This document shows positions 15,901 through 28,500 of a stretch of DNA of 64,000 bases, piece after piece. How positions within the stretch are numbered: position 1 is the stretch's first letter; each line of letters opens with the position of its first letter. The notes under the pieces are model-generated. The model searched no databases, had not been told where the DNA came from, and was given only the letters and a program-made list of their open reading frames with translations. The position numbers were made by a program, and so were the translations under genes. Source of the DNA: Megascapheus bottae (taxonomy: Eukaryota > Chordata > Mammalia > Rodentia > Geomyidae); contig JANJXV010000159.1 of the NCBI GenBank assembly GCA_024803745.1, positions 432,498 through 496,497 of the forward strand. The letters are read 5' to 3'.

Positions 15901-18180
15901 TGACTTCACACACCTCCATTCTGTGACTTCACACACCTCTATTCTGTCACTTCACACACCTCGATCCTATGACTTCACACACCTCCATTCTATGACTTCA
16001 CACACCTCCATTCTGTGATTTCACACACCTCCATTCTATGAGTTCACACACCTCCATTCTGTGACTTCACACACCTCCATTCTGAGTTCACACACCTCCA
16101 TTCTATGACTTCACAAACCCCCTTCTGAGTTCACAGACCTCCATTCTATGACTTCACACACCTCCATTCTATGACTTCACACACCTCCATTCTGACTTCA
16201 CACACCTCCATTCTGACTTCACACACCTCAATTCTTTGACTTCACACACCTCTATTCTATGATTTCACATAACTCCATTCTATGACTTCACACACCTCCA
16301 TTCTATGACTTCACACACCTCATTTCTGAGTTGACACACCTCCATCCTGTGATTTCACACACCTCCAATCTGACTTCACACACCTCCATTCTATGACTTC
16401 ACACACCTCCATGCGTTGACATCAAAAACAACCATTCTATGACTTCACACAACTCCATTGTGACTTCACACACCTCCATTCTATGAATTCACACACCTCC
16501 ATTTTATGACTTCACACACTTCCATTCTATGACTTCACACACCTCCATTCTTTGACTTCAAACACCTCCATTTTGAGTACACAAACCTCCATTCTGTGAC
16601 TTCACACACCTCCATTCTATGAATTCCCACACCTCCATTCTATGACTTCACACACTTCCATTCTATGACTTCACACACCACCATTCTTTGACTTCAAACA
16701 CCTCCATTTTGAGTACACAAACCTCCATTCTGTGACTTCACACACCTCCATTCTATGAATTCACACACCTCCATTCTATGACTTCACACACCTCCATTAT
16801 ATGACTTCATAAACCTCCCTTCTGTGACTTCACACACCTCCATTCTGAGTTCACACACCTCCATTCTGTGACTTCACACACCTCCATTTTGACTTCACAC
16901 ACCTCCATTCTATGACTTCACACACTTCAATTCTATGACTTCACACACCTCCATTCTGTGACTTCACACACCTCCATTGTGAGTTCACACACCTCCATTC
17001 TGTGACTTCACACACCTCCATTCTGTGACTTCACACACCTATATTCTATGACTTCACACACCTCCATTCTATGACTTCACACACCTCCATTCTATGAATT
17101 CACACACCTCCATTCTGTGACTTCACACAACTCCATTGTATGACTTCACACACCTTTATTCTATGACTTCACACACCTCCATTCTATGACTTCACACACC
17201 TCCATTCTGTGATTTCACAAACCTCCATTATATGACTTCACACACCTCCATTCGTTGACATCAAAAAACACCATTCTATGACTTTACACAACTCCATTTT
17301 CACTTCACACACCTCCATTCTATGAGTTCACACACCTCCATTCTGTGACTTCACACACCTCCATTCTGTGACTTCACACACCTCGATCCTATGACTTCAC
17401 ACACCTCCATTCTATGAATTCACACACCTCCATTCTGTGATTTCACACACCTCCATTCTATGACTTCACACACCTCCATTCTGTGACTTCACACACCTCC
17501 ATTCTGAGTTCACACACCTCCATTCTATGACTTCACAAACCCCCATTCTGAGTTCACAGACCTCCATTCTATGACTTCACACACTTCCTTTCTATGAGTT
17601 CACACACCTCCATTCTGACTTCACACACCTCCATTCTGACTTCACACACCTCAATTCTTTGACTTCACACACCTCCATTCTATGATTTCACATACCTCCA
17701 TTCTATGACTTCACACACCTCCATTCTATGACTTCACACACCTCATTTCTGAGTTGACACACCTCCATCCTGTGATTTCACACACCTCCAATCTGACTTC
17801 ACACACCTCCATTCTATGACTTCACACACCTCCATGCGTTGACATCAAAAACAACCATTCTATGACTTCACACAACTCCATTGTGTCTTCACACACCTCC
17901 ATTCTATGAATTCACACACCTCCATTTTATGACTTCACACACTTCCATTCTATGACTTCACACACCTCCATTCTTTGACTTCAAACACCTCCATTTTGAG
18001 TACACAGACCTCCATTCTGTGACTTCACACACCTCCATTCTTTGACTTCACACACCTCCATTCTATGACTTCACACACCTCCATTCTATGACTTCACTCA
18101 CCTCCATTCTATGAATTCACACACCTCCATTCTGTGACTTCACACACCTCCATTCTATGACATCACACACCTCCATTCTG
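15901..18180 (+). repeat. 2280-bp HOR unit 4, diverging in its second half
   Basis: The first 1140 bp or so match units 2 and 3 exactly. After 17040 substitutions accumulate: CTATATTCTATGAC near 17041, CACCTTTATT near 17155, CTGTG for CTCTG near 17367, TTCACACACC for TTCGCACACC near 17619, TACACAGACC near 18001 and ATTCTTTGAC near 18045. The pattern marks the right edge of recent homogenisation. Confidence 0.9.
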
Positions 18181-18227
18181 TGACTTCACCCACCTCCATT
18201 GTGACTTCACATACCTCCATTCTGTGA

Positions 18228-20219
18228 TTCACACACCTTCATTCTGTGACTTCACACACCTCCATTCTATGACTTCACACACCTCCATTCTATGACTTCA
18301 CACACCTCCATTCTGTGACTTCACGCACCTCCATTCTGACTTCACACAGCTCCATTCTGTGACTTCACAAAACTCCATTCTATGATTCCACCCACCTCCA
18401 TACTATGTCTTCACACATCTCCATCTATGACTTCACACACCTCGATTCTGAGTTCACACACCTCCATTCTGTGACTTCACACACCTCCATTCTGAGTTCA
18501 CACACCTCAATTCTATGATTTCACACACCTCCATTCTATAACTTCACACACCTCCATTCTGTGACGTCACACATCTCCATTCTATGACTTCAAACACCTT
18601 CATTCTTTCTTCACAAACATCCATTCTGTGACTTCACACACCTCCCTTCTTTGACTTCACACACCTCCATTTTGTGACTTCACACACCTAAATTCTATGA
18701 TTCACACACCTCCATTCTGTGCCTTCACGCACCTCCATTCTATGACTTCACACACCTCCATTCTGTGACTTCATACACCTTGATTCTATGATTTCACATA
18801 CCTCCATTCTGACTTCACACACCTCCATTCTATGACTTCACACACCTCCATTCTGACTTCACACAACTCCATTGTGTGACTTCACAAAACTCCATTCTAT
18901 GATTTCACACACCTCCATACTATGACTTCACACACCTCCATCTATGACTTCACACACCTCCATTCTGAGTTCACACACCTCCATTCTGTGACTTCACACA
19001 CCTCCATTCTGACTTCACTCACCTCCATTGTATGACTTCACACAGCCCCATTCTGTGACTTCACACACCTCCATTCTATGACTTCACACACTTCAATTGT
19101 GATGTCACACACCTCCATTCTATGAATCTCCATTCTATGACTTCACACACCTCCATTCTGACTTTACACACCTCCATTCTATGACTTCACAGACCTCGAA
19201 TCTGTGTCTTCAGTCACCTCCACTGTATGACTTCACACTCCTCCATTGTATGACTTTCCACACCTCTTTCTATGACTTCACCACTTCCCTTCTATGACCG
19301 CACACCTCCATTCGAGACTTCACACACCTCCATTGTGTGACTACACACACCTCCATTCTGTGACTTCACACACCTCCATTCTTTGACTTCACACACCTCT
19401 ATTCTATGACTTCACACACCTTCATTCTTACTTCACAAACATCCATTCTATCACTTCACACACCTCCATTCTATGATTTCACACACCTCCATTCTGTGAT
19501 TTCACACACCTCCATTCTGTGTTCACACACCTCAATTCTGTGACTTCACAAACCTCCATTCTGACTTCACACACCTCCATTCTATGACTTCACACACCTC
19601 CATTCTATGACTTCACACACATCCATTCTGTGACTTCACACACCTCCATTCTGAGTTGACACAACTCCATTCTATGACTTCACACAACTCCATTCTGTGA
19701 CTTCACAAATCTCCATTCTATGATTCCACACACCTCCATTCTATGACTTCACACACCTCCATTCTATGACTTCACACACCTCCATTCTTTGACTTCACAC
19801 AGCTCCATTCTGTGACTTCACAAATCTCCATTCTATGATTCCACACACCTCCATTCTATGACTTCACACACTTCCATTCTATGACTTCACACACCTCCAT
19901 TCTTTGACTTCAAACACCTCCATTTTGAGTACACAAACCTCCATTCTGTGACTTCACACACCTCCATTCTATGAATTCACAAACCTCCATTCTATGACTT
20001 CACACACCTCCATTCTATGACTTCACACACCTCCATTCTATGAATTCACACACCTCCATTCTGTGACTTCACACACCTGCATTCTATGACTTCACACACC
20101 TCCATTCTGTGACTTCACCCACCTCCATTGTGAGTTCACATACCACCATTCTGTGATTCACACACCCTCATTCTGTGACTTCACACACCTCCATTCTATG
20201 ACTTCACACACCTCCATTC
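18228..20219 (+). repeat. Block A, second copy of a ~2-kb duplicated segment
   Basis: Near-identical to 1-1992 at lag 18227. The join with the 2280-bp array lies in 18181-18227, a short mixed stretch with TTCACCCACC and TTCACATACC variants. The match ends near 20220, where this copy goes into a TTCACGCACC monomer. Confidence 0.9.
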
Positions 20220-23200
20220 TGTGACTTCACGCACCTCCATTCTATGACTTCACACACCTCCATTCTGTGACTTCACACACCTTGATTCTATGATTTCACA
20301 TACCCCCATTCTGTCTTCACACACCTCCATTCTATGACTTCACACCCCTCCATTTTTTGACTTCAAACACCTCCATTCTAAGATTTCACACACCTCCATT
20401 GTGATTTCACACACATCCATTCTATGAGTTCAAACACCTCCTTTCTGACTTCACACAGCTCCATTCTGTGACTTCACAAAACTCCATTTTATGATTCCAC
20501 CCACCTCCATACTATGTATTCACACACCTCCATCTATGACTTCACACACCTCCATTCTGAGTTCACACACCTCCATTCTGTGACTTCACACACCTCCATT
20601 CTGACTTCACACACCTTCATTGTATGACTTCACACACCTCAATTCTATGATTTCACACACCTCCATTCTATAACTTCACACACCTGCATTCTGTGACGTC
20701 ACACATCTCCATTCTATGACTTCAAACACCTTCATTCTTTCTTCACAAACATCCATTCTGTGACTTCACACACCTCCCTTCTTTGACTTCACACCTGCAT
20801 TCTGACTTCACACACCTCTATTCTGTGACTTCACACACCTCAATTCTGTGACTTCACACACCTCCATTATGACTTCACACACCTCCATTCTGTGACTTCA
20901 CACACCTCCATTCGATGCCTTCACAAACCTCCATTTTGTGACTTCACACACCTAAATTCTATGATTCACACACCTCCATTCTGTGCCTTCACGCACCTCC
21001 ATTCTATGACTTCACACACCTCCATTCTGTGACTTCACACACCTTGATTCTATGATTTCACATACCTCCATTCTGACTTCACACACCTCCATTCTATGAC
21101 TTCACACACCTCCATTCTGACTTCACACAGCTCCATTGTGTGACTTCACAAAACTCCATTCTATGATTTCACACACCTCCATACTATGACTTCACACACC
21201 TCCATCTATGACTTCACACACCTCCATTCTGAGCTCACACACCTCCATTCTGTGACTTCACACACCTCCATTCTGACTTCACTCACCTCCATTGTATGAC
21301 TTCACACAGCCCCATTCTGTGACTTCACACACCTCCATTCTATGACTTCACACACTTCAATTGTGACGTCACACACCTCCATTCTATGAATTCACAAATA
21401 TCCATTCTATGACTTCACACACCTCCATTCTGACTTTACACACCTCCACTCTATGACTTCACAGACCTCGAATCTGTGTCTTCAGTCACCTCCACTGTAT
21501 GACTTCACACTCCTCTATTCTATGACTTCCCACACCTCTTTCTATGACTTCACCACTTTCCTTCTATGACCGCACACCTCCATTCGAGACTTCACACACC
21601 TCCATTGTGTGACTTCACACACCTCCATTCTGTGACTTCACACACCTCCATTCTTTGACTTCACACACCTCTATTCTATGACTTCACACACCTTCATTCT
21701 TACTTCACAAACATCCATTCTATGACTTCACACACCTCCATTCTATGATTTCACACACCTCCATTCTGTGATTCACACACCTGCATTCTGTGTTCACACA
21801 CCTCAATTCTGTGACTTCACACACCTCCATTCTGACTTCACACACCTCCATTCTATGACTTCACACACCTCCATTCTATGACTTCACACACATCCATTCT
21901 GTGACTTCACACACCTCCATTCTGAGTTGACACACCTCCATTCTATGACTTCACACAACTCCATTCTGTGACTTCACAAATCTCCATACTATGATTCCAC
22001 ACACCTCCATTCTATGACTTCACACACTTCCATTCTATGACTTCACCCACCTCCATTCTTTGACTTCACACAGCTCCATTCTGTGACTTCACAAATCTCC
22101 ATTCTATGATTCCACACACCTCCATTCTATGACTTCACACACTTCCATTCTATGACTTCACACACCTCCATTCTTTGACTTCAAACACCTCCATTTTGAG
22201 TACACAAACCTCCATTCTGTGACTTCACACACCTCCATTCTATGAATTCACAAACCTCCATTCTATGACTTCACACACCTCCATTCTATGACTTCACACA
22301 CCTCCATTCTATGAATTCACACACCTCCATTCTGTGACTTCACACACCTGCATTCTATGACTTCACACACCTCCATTCTGTGACTTCACCCACCTCCATT
22401 GTGAGTTCACATAACTCCATTCTGTGATTCACACACCCTCATTCTGTGACTTCACACACCTCCATTCTATGACTTCACACACCTCCATTCTATGACTTCA
22501 CACACCTCCATTCTGTGACTTCACGCACCTCCATTCTATGACTTCACACACCTCCATTCTGTGACTTCACACACCTTGATTCTATGATTTCACATACCCC
22601 CATTCTGACTTCACACACCTCCATGCGTTGACATCAAAAACAACCATTCTATGACTTCACACAACTCCATTGTGTCTTCACACACCTCCATTCTATGACT
22701 TCACACCCCTCCATTTTTTGACTTCACACACCTCCATTCTAAGATTTCACACACCTCTATTGTGACTTCACACACCTCCATGCTATGAGTTCACACACCT
22801 CCTTTCTGACTTCACAGAGCTCCATTCTGTGACTTCACAAAACTCCATTCTATGATTCCACCCACCTCCATACTATGTCTTCACACACCTCCATCTATGA
22901 CTTCACACACCTCCATTCTGAGTTCACAAACCTCCATTCTGTGACTTCACACACCTCCATTCTGACTTCACACACCTTCATTGTATGACTTCACACACCT
23001 CAATTCTATGATTTCACACACCTCCATTCTATAACTTCACACACCTCCATTCTGTGACGTCACACACCTCCTTTCTATGACTTCAAACACCTTCATTCTT
23101 TCTTCACAAACATCCATTCTGTGACTATACACACCTCCCTTCTTTGACTTCACACCTGCATTCTGACTTCACACACCTCTATTCTGTGACTTCACACACC

Positions 23201-24350
23201 TCAATTCTGTGACTTCACACACCTCCATTCTGACTTCACACACCTCCATTCTGTGACTTCACACACCTCCATTCGATGCCTTCACACACCTCCATTTTGT
23301 GACTTCACACACCTAAATTCTATGATTCACACAACTCCATTCTGTGACTTCACGCCCCTCCATTCTATGACTTCACACACCTCCACTCTGTGACTTCACA
23401 CACCTTGATTCTATGATTTCACATACCTCCATTCTGACTTCACACACCTCCATTCTATGACTTCACACACCTCCAGTCTGACTTAACACAGCTCCATTGT
23501 GTGACTTCACAAAACTCCATTCTATGATTTCACACACCTCCATACTATGACTTCACACACCTCCATCTATGACTTCACACACCTCCATTCTGAGTTCACA
23601 CACCTCCATTCTGTGACCTCACACACCTCCATTCTGACTTCACTCACCTCCATTGTATGACTTCACACACCCCCATTCTGTGACTTCACACACCTCCATT
23701 CTATGACTTCACACACTTCAATTGTGACGTCACACACCTCCATTCTATGAATTCACAAATCTCCATTCTATGACTTCACACACCTCCATTCTGACTTTAC
23801 ACACCTCCATTCTATGACTTCACAGACCTCGAATCTGTGTCTTCAGTCACCTCCACTGTATGACTTCACACTCCTCCATTCTATGACTTCCCACACCTCT
23901 TTCTATGACTTCACCACTTCCCTTCTATGACCGCACACCTCCATTCGAGACTTCACACACCTCCATTGTGTGACTTCACACACCTCCATTCTGTGACTTC
24001 ACACACCTCCATTCTTTGACTTCACACACCTCTATTCTATGACTTCACACACCTTCATTCTTACTTCACAAACATCCATTCTATGACTTAACACACCTCC
24101 ATTCTATGATTTCACACACCTCCATTCTGTGATTCACACACCTGCATTCTGTGTTCACACACCTCAATTCTGTGACTTCACACACCTCCATTCTGACTTC
24201 ACACACCTCCATTCCATGACATCACACACCTCCATTCTATGACTTCACACACATCCATTCTGTGACTTCACACACCTCCATTCTGAGTTGACACACCTCC
24301 ATTCTATGACTTCACACAACTCCATTCTGTGATGTCACACAACTCCATTC
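18228..24350 (+). repeat. Older ~2.3-kb higher-order repeat, about 2.6 units
   Basis: The marker GAATCTGTGTCTTCAGTCAC occurs at 19198, 21470 and 23831 (spacings 2272 and 2361 bp). The surrounding order of variants recurs each time: CCACCCACCTCCATACTATG, ATAACTTCAC, TTCAGTCACC, ACCGCACACC, ATTCGAGACTTC. Units differ by substitutions and by gained or lost monomers, so this level is older than the 2280-bp array. It overlaps the start of the LTR-bearing duplication described separately. No gene is seen. Confidence 0.8.
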
Positions 24351-25234
24351 TATGACTTCACACACCTTCCTTCTTATTTCACAAAAATTCATTCTATGAC
24401 TTCACACACCTCCATTCTATGACTTCACACACCTCCATTTGTTGACTTCACACACCTCCATTCTAAGATTTCACACACCTCCATTGTGACTTCACGCACC
24501 TCCATTCTATGAGTTCACACAATCCATTCTGACTTCACACAGCTCCATTCTGTGACTTCACAAAACTCCATTCTATGATTCCACACAACTCCATACTATG
24601 TCTTCACACACCTCCATCTATGACTTCACACACCTCCATTCTGAGTTCACACACATCCATTCTGTGACTTCACACACCTCCATTCTATGACATCACACAC
24701 CTCCACTCTATGACTTCACACACATCCATTCTGTGACTTCACACACCTCCATTCTGAGTTGACACACCTCCATTCTATGACTTCACACAACTCCATTCTG
24801 TGACGTCACACACCTCCATTCTATGACTTCACACACCTCCATTCTGTGACGTCACACACCTCCATTCTATGATTTCAAACACCTTCATTCTTTCTTCACA
24901 AACATCCATTCTGTGACTTCACACACCTCCCTTCTGTGACTTCACACCTGCATTCTGACTTCACACACCTCAATTCTGTGAATTCACACACCTCAATTCT
25001 GTGACTTCACACAACTCCATTCTGACTTCACACACCTCCATTCTATGTTTTCACACACCTCCATTCTATGACTTCACACACCTCCATTCTGTGACTTCAC
25101 ACACCTCCATTCTGACTTCACACACCTCCATTCTGACTTCACACACCTCAATTCTGTGTCTTCACAGACCTCCATTCTGTGACTTCACACACCTCCATTT
25201 TCACTTCACACACTTCAATTCTGTGACTTCACAC

Positions 25235-25240
25235 ACCTCC
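25235..25240 (+). repeat. Target-site duplication, left, LTR copy 1
   Basis: ACCTCC directly before the TG start of the LTR. The hexamer is part of the normal monomer (CACACCTCC), so the element landed inside a standard repeat unit. Confidence 0.75.
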
Positions 25241-25558
25241 TGTTGTGAGCCAGAGTGGAATCAATCTGTAACTTGGCTTGCATCAGATGATGGCTTTATT
25301 GTCTTATTGCTTTCTGGCCCTATTCTATGTAAATGACCTGAGAATTACCATATGAATGTAACACCTGGAGATTCCTGGGTCAGGAGGAGGGAAGAAGGGG
25401 GAGTGGAAAATAAACAGGCAGTCTCGGCAGTCTTTACCTGGACTGGGGACATACCGGACCCGCTGTGTTTGTCTCTCTTCTCTTTCTTGCTAGTCCTTGC
25501 CCCCGATTTCAGGAACCCCAATCTGCGAAGCCTGGTTTGCCGCCGGTTGGCCCCGGCA
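25241..25558 (+). mobile_element. Solo LTR, class II (ERVK/IAP-like) endogenous retrovirus, copy 1
   Basis: 318 bp of non-satellite DNA that begins TGTTGTGAGCC and ends CCCCGGCA, giving the TG...CA termini of a retroviral LTR. It is flanked by ACCTCC on the left and ACCTTC (one mismatch) on the right. A poly(A) signal AATAAA lies at 25409-25414, followed by a TG/T-rich tract (TGTGTTTGTCTCTC), which sets the orientation as + and suggests a U3-R-U5 order. No internal retroviral sequence, primer-binding site or second LTR is present, so this is a solo LTR. TG/CA ends are seen directly. A 6-bp duplication is typical of class II ERVs. The class assignment is an inference, and the named family is unknown to me. 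Short open frames on both strands inside it are not considered genes. Confidence 0.8.
25409..25414 (+). terminator. Poly(A) signal AATAAA in LTR copy 1
   Basis: Canonical AATAAA at LTR position 169-174, followed some 70 bp on by a GT/T-rich stretch that could serve as a downstream element. Whether it is used is unknown. Confidence 0.6.
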
Positions 25559-25564
25559 ACCTTC
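25559..25564 (+). repeat. Target-site duplication, right, LTR copy 1 (one mismatch)
   Basis: ACCTTC, one base different from the left ACCTCC. Copies 4 and 5 keep the perfect ACCTCC here, so the T is a later change shared by copies 1-3. Confidence 0.7.
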
Positions 25565-28500
25565 ATTCTGTGAGTTCACACACCTCCATTCTTTGACTTC
25601 ACACACCTCCATTCTTGGACTTCACACACCTCCATTCCATGACTTCACACACCTCAATTCTATGAGTTCACACACCTCCATTCTATGAGTTCACACACCT
25701 CCATTTTGACTTCACACACCTCCATTCTATGACTTCATTCTGTGACTTCAGACACCTCCATTCTATGACTTCACAGACCTCGAATCTGTGACTTCACTCA
25801 CCTCCACTCTATGACTTCACACTTCTCCATTCTATCACTTCCCACAATTAAGTTCTATGACTTCACCCATCTACATTCTATGACTTCACACCTCCATTCT
25901 GACTTCACACACCTCCATTCTATGACTTCACACACCTCCATTCTGACTTCACCCACCTCCAGTCTGTGACTTCACACACCTCCATTCTATGATTTCACAC
26001 ACCTCCATTCTGTGACTTCACACACCTCCATTCTTTGACTTCACACACCTCCATTCTGTGACTTCACTCACCTCCATTGTGAGTTCACACAGCTCCATTC
26101 TGTGACTTCACACACCTCCATTCTGTGACTTCACACACCTTGATTCTCTGACTTCACACACCTCCATTGTACGATTTCACACACCTCCATTCTGTGACTT
26201 CACACATCTCCATTCTATGACTTCACACATCTCCATTCTGTGACTTCACACACCTCCATTCTGAGCTCACACACCTCCATTTTGTGACTTCACACACCTC
26301 CATGATATGACTTCACACACCTCTATTTTGTGACTTCACACACCTCCATTCTATGACTTCACACACCTACATTGTGACTTCACACACGTATGTTCTATCA
26401 GTTCACACACCTGCATTGTTACTTCACACACCTCCATTGTCTGACTTCACACACCTCCATTCTCTATTCACACACCTCCATTCTGACTTCACACACCTCA
26501 ATTCTGTGACTTCACACACCTCCATTCTATGACTTCACATACCTCATTTCTGAGTTGACACACCTCCATTCTGTGACTTCACATACCTCCAATCTGACTT
26601 CACACACCTCCATTCTATGACTTCACACACCTCCATTGTGTGACTTCACACACCTCCATTCTGTGACTTCACACACCTCCATTCTTTGACTTCACACACC
26701 TCTATTCTATGACTTCACACACCTTCATTCTTACTTCACAAACATCCATTCTATGACTTCACACACCTCCATTCTATGATTTCACACACCTCCATTCTGT
26801 GATTCACACACCTGCATTCTGTGTTCACACACCTCAATTCTGTGACTTCACACACCTCCATTCTGACTTCACACACCTCCATTCTATGACTTCACACACC
26901 TCCATTCTATGACTTCACACACATCCATTCTGTGACTTCACACACCTCCATTCTGAGTTGACACACCTCCATTCTATGACTTCACACAACTCCATTCTGT
27001 GACTTCACAAATCTCCATACTATGATTCCACACACCTCCATTCTATGACTTCACACACTTCCATTCTATGACTTCACCCACCTCCATTCTTTGACTTCAC
27101 ACAGCTCCATTCTGTGACTTCACAAATCTCCATTCTATGATTCCACACACCTCCATTCTATGACTTCACACACTTCCATTCTATGACTTCACACACCTCC
27201 ATTCTTTGACTTCAAACACCTCCATTTTGAGTACACAAACCTCCATTCTGTGACTTCACACACCTCCATTCTATGAATTCACAAACCTCCATTCTATGAC
27301 TTCACACACCTCCATTCTATGACTTCACACACCTCCATTCTATGAATTCACACACCTCCATTCTGTGACTTCACACACCTGCATTCTATGACTTCACACA
27401 CCTCCATTCTGTGACTTCACCCACCTCCATTGTGAGTTCACATAACTCCATTCTGTGATTCACACACCCTCATTCTGTGACTTCACACACCTCCATTCTA
27501 TGACTTCACACACCTCCATTCTATGACTTCACACACCTCCATTCTGTGACTTCACGCACCTCCATTCTATGACTTCACACACCTCCATTCTGTGACTTCA
27601 CACATCTTGATTCTATGATTTCACATACCCCCATTCTGACTTCACACACCTCCATGCGTTGACATCAAAAACAACCATTCTATGACTTCACACAACTCCA
27701 TTGTGTCTTCACACACCTCCATTCTATGACTTCACACCCCTCCATTTTTTGACTTCACACACCTCCATTCTAAGATTTCACACACCTCTATTGTGACTTC
27801 ACACACCTCCATGCTATGAGTTCACACACCTCCTTTCTGACTTCACAGAGCTCCATTCTGTGACTTCACAAAACTCCATTCTATGATTCCACCCACCTCC
27901 ATACTATGTCTTCACACACCTCCATCTATGACTTCACACACCTCCATTCTGAGTTCACAAACCTCCATTCTGTGACTTCACACACCTCCATTCTGACTTC
28001 ACACACCTTCATTGTATGACTTCACACACCTCAATTCTATGATTTCACACACCTCCATTCTATAACTTCACACACCTCCATTCTGTGACGTCACACACCT
28101 CCTTTCTATGACTTCAAACACCTTCATTCTTTCTTCACAAACATCCATTCTGTGACTATACACACCTCCCTTCTTTGACTTCACACCTGCATTCTGACTT
28201 CACACACCTATATTCTGTGACTTCACACACCTCAATTCTGTGACTTCACACACCTCCATTCTGACTTCACACACCTCCATTCTGTGACTTCACACACCTC
28301 CATTCGATGCCTTCACACACCTCCATTTTGTGACTTCACACACCTAAATTCTATGATTCACACAACTCCATTCTGTGACTTCACGCCCCTCCATTCTATG
28401 ACTTCACACACCTCCATTCTGTGACTTCACACACCTTGATTCTATGATTTCACATACCTCCATTCTGACTTCACACACCTCCATTCTATGACTTCACACA

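Larger units (their letters stand above)
9061..18180 (+). repeat. Young higher-order repeat array, four units of 2280 bp
   Basis: Sequence at 11341 recurs at 13621 and 15901 with an exact lag of 2280 bp. The first unit is 2277 bp because of a 3-bp deletion near 9327. Each unit is itself two related halves: the CTCGATCCTA marker appears at 9124, 10543, 11401, 12823, 13681, 15103, 15961 and 17383, alternating about 1420 and 858 bp. Lag-2280 identity is essentially perfect from about 9343 to 17040. Substitutions appear only near 9786 and after 17040. The array stops abruptly at about 18180, where sequence switches into the Block A type. Confidence 0.93.
21584..26614 (+). repeat. LTR-bearing segmental duplication, copy 1 (lag 5031)
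   Basis: Sequence from about 21584 matches sequence from about 26615 at a constant lag of 5031 bp (21601 with 26632, 23831 with 28862, LTR 25241 with 30272). Left of about 21584 the match is lost: this copy has ATTCGAGACTTC where the partner has ATTCTATGACTTC. The segment holds about 3.6 kb of satellite, one solo LTR and about 1 kb of satellite after it. Confidence 0.88.

Noticed and set aside
25001..25336. 111-residue open frame, repeated at 30032, 34023, 39701 and 42856
   Set aside because: It reads through 21-bp monomers (TSHTSIL heptads) into the first part of the LTR. It is kept in five places only because the DNA was duplicated recently. It shows no domain, and the tail is LTR U3 sequence.
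25241..25558. Full provirus or coding remnant of the endogenous retrovirus
   Set aside because: Satellite starts directly after the CA end and target-site duplication in every copy. There is no primer-binding site, gag, pol or env sequence in the window.
25345..25573. 73-residue open frames on both strands over the LTR (also in copies 2-4, shortened in copy 5)
   Set aside because: Both strands are open over the same non-coding LTR, one frame is broken by the 1-bp deletion in copy 5, and no similarity to a retroviral protein is visible. This is chance openness in a short GC-richer segment.
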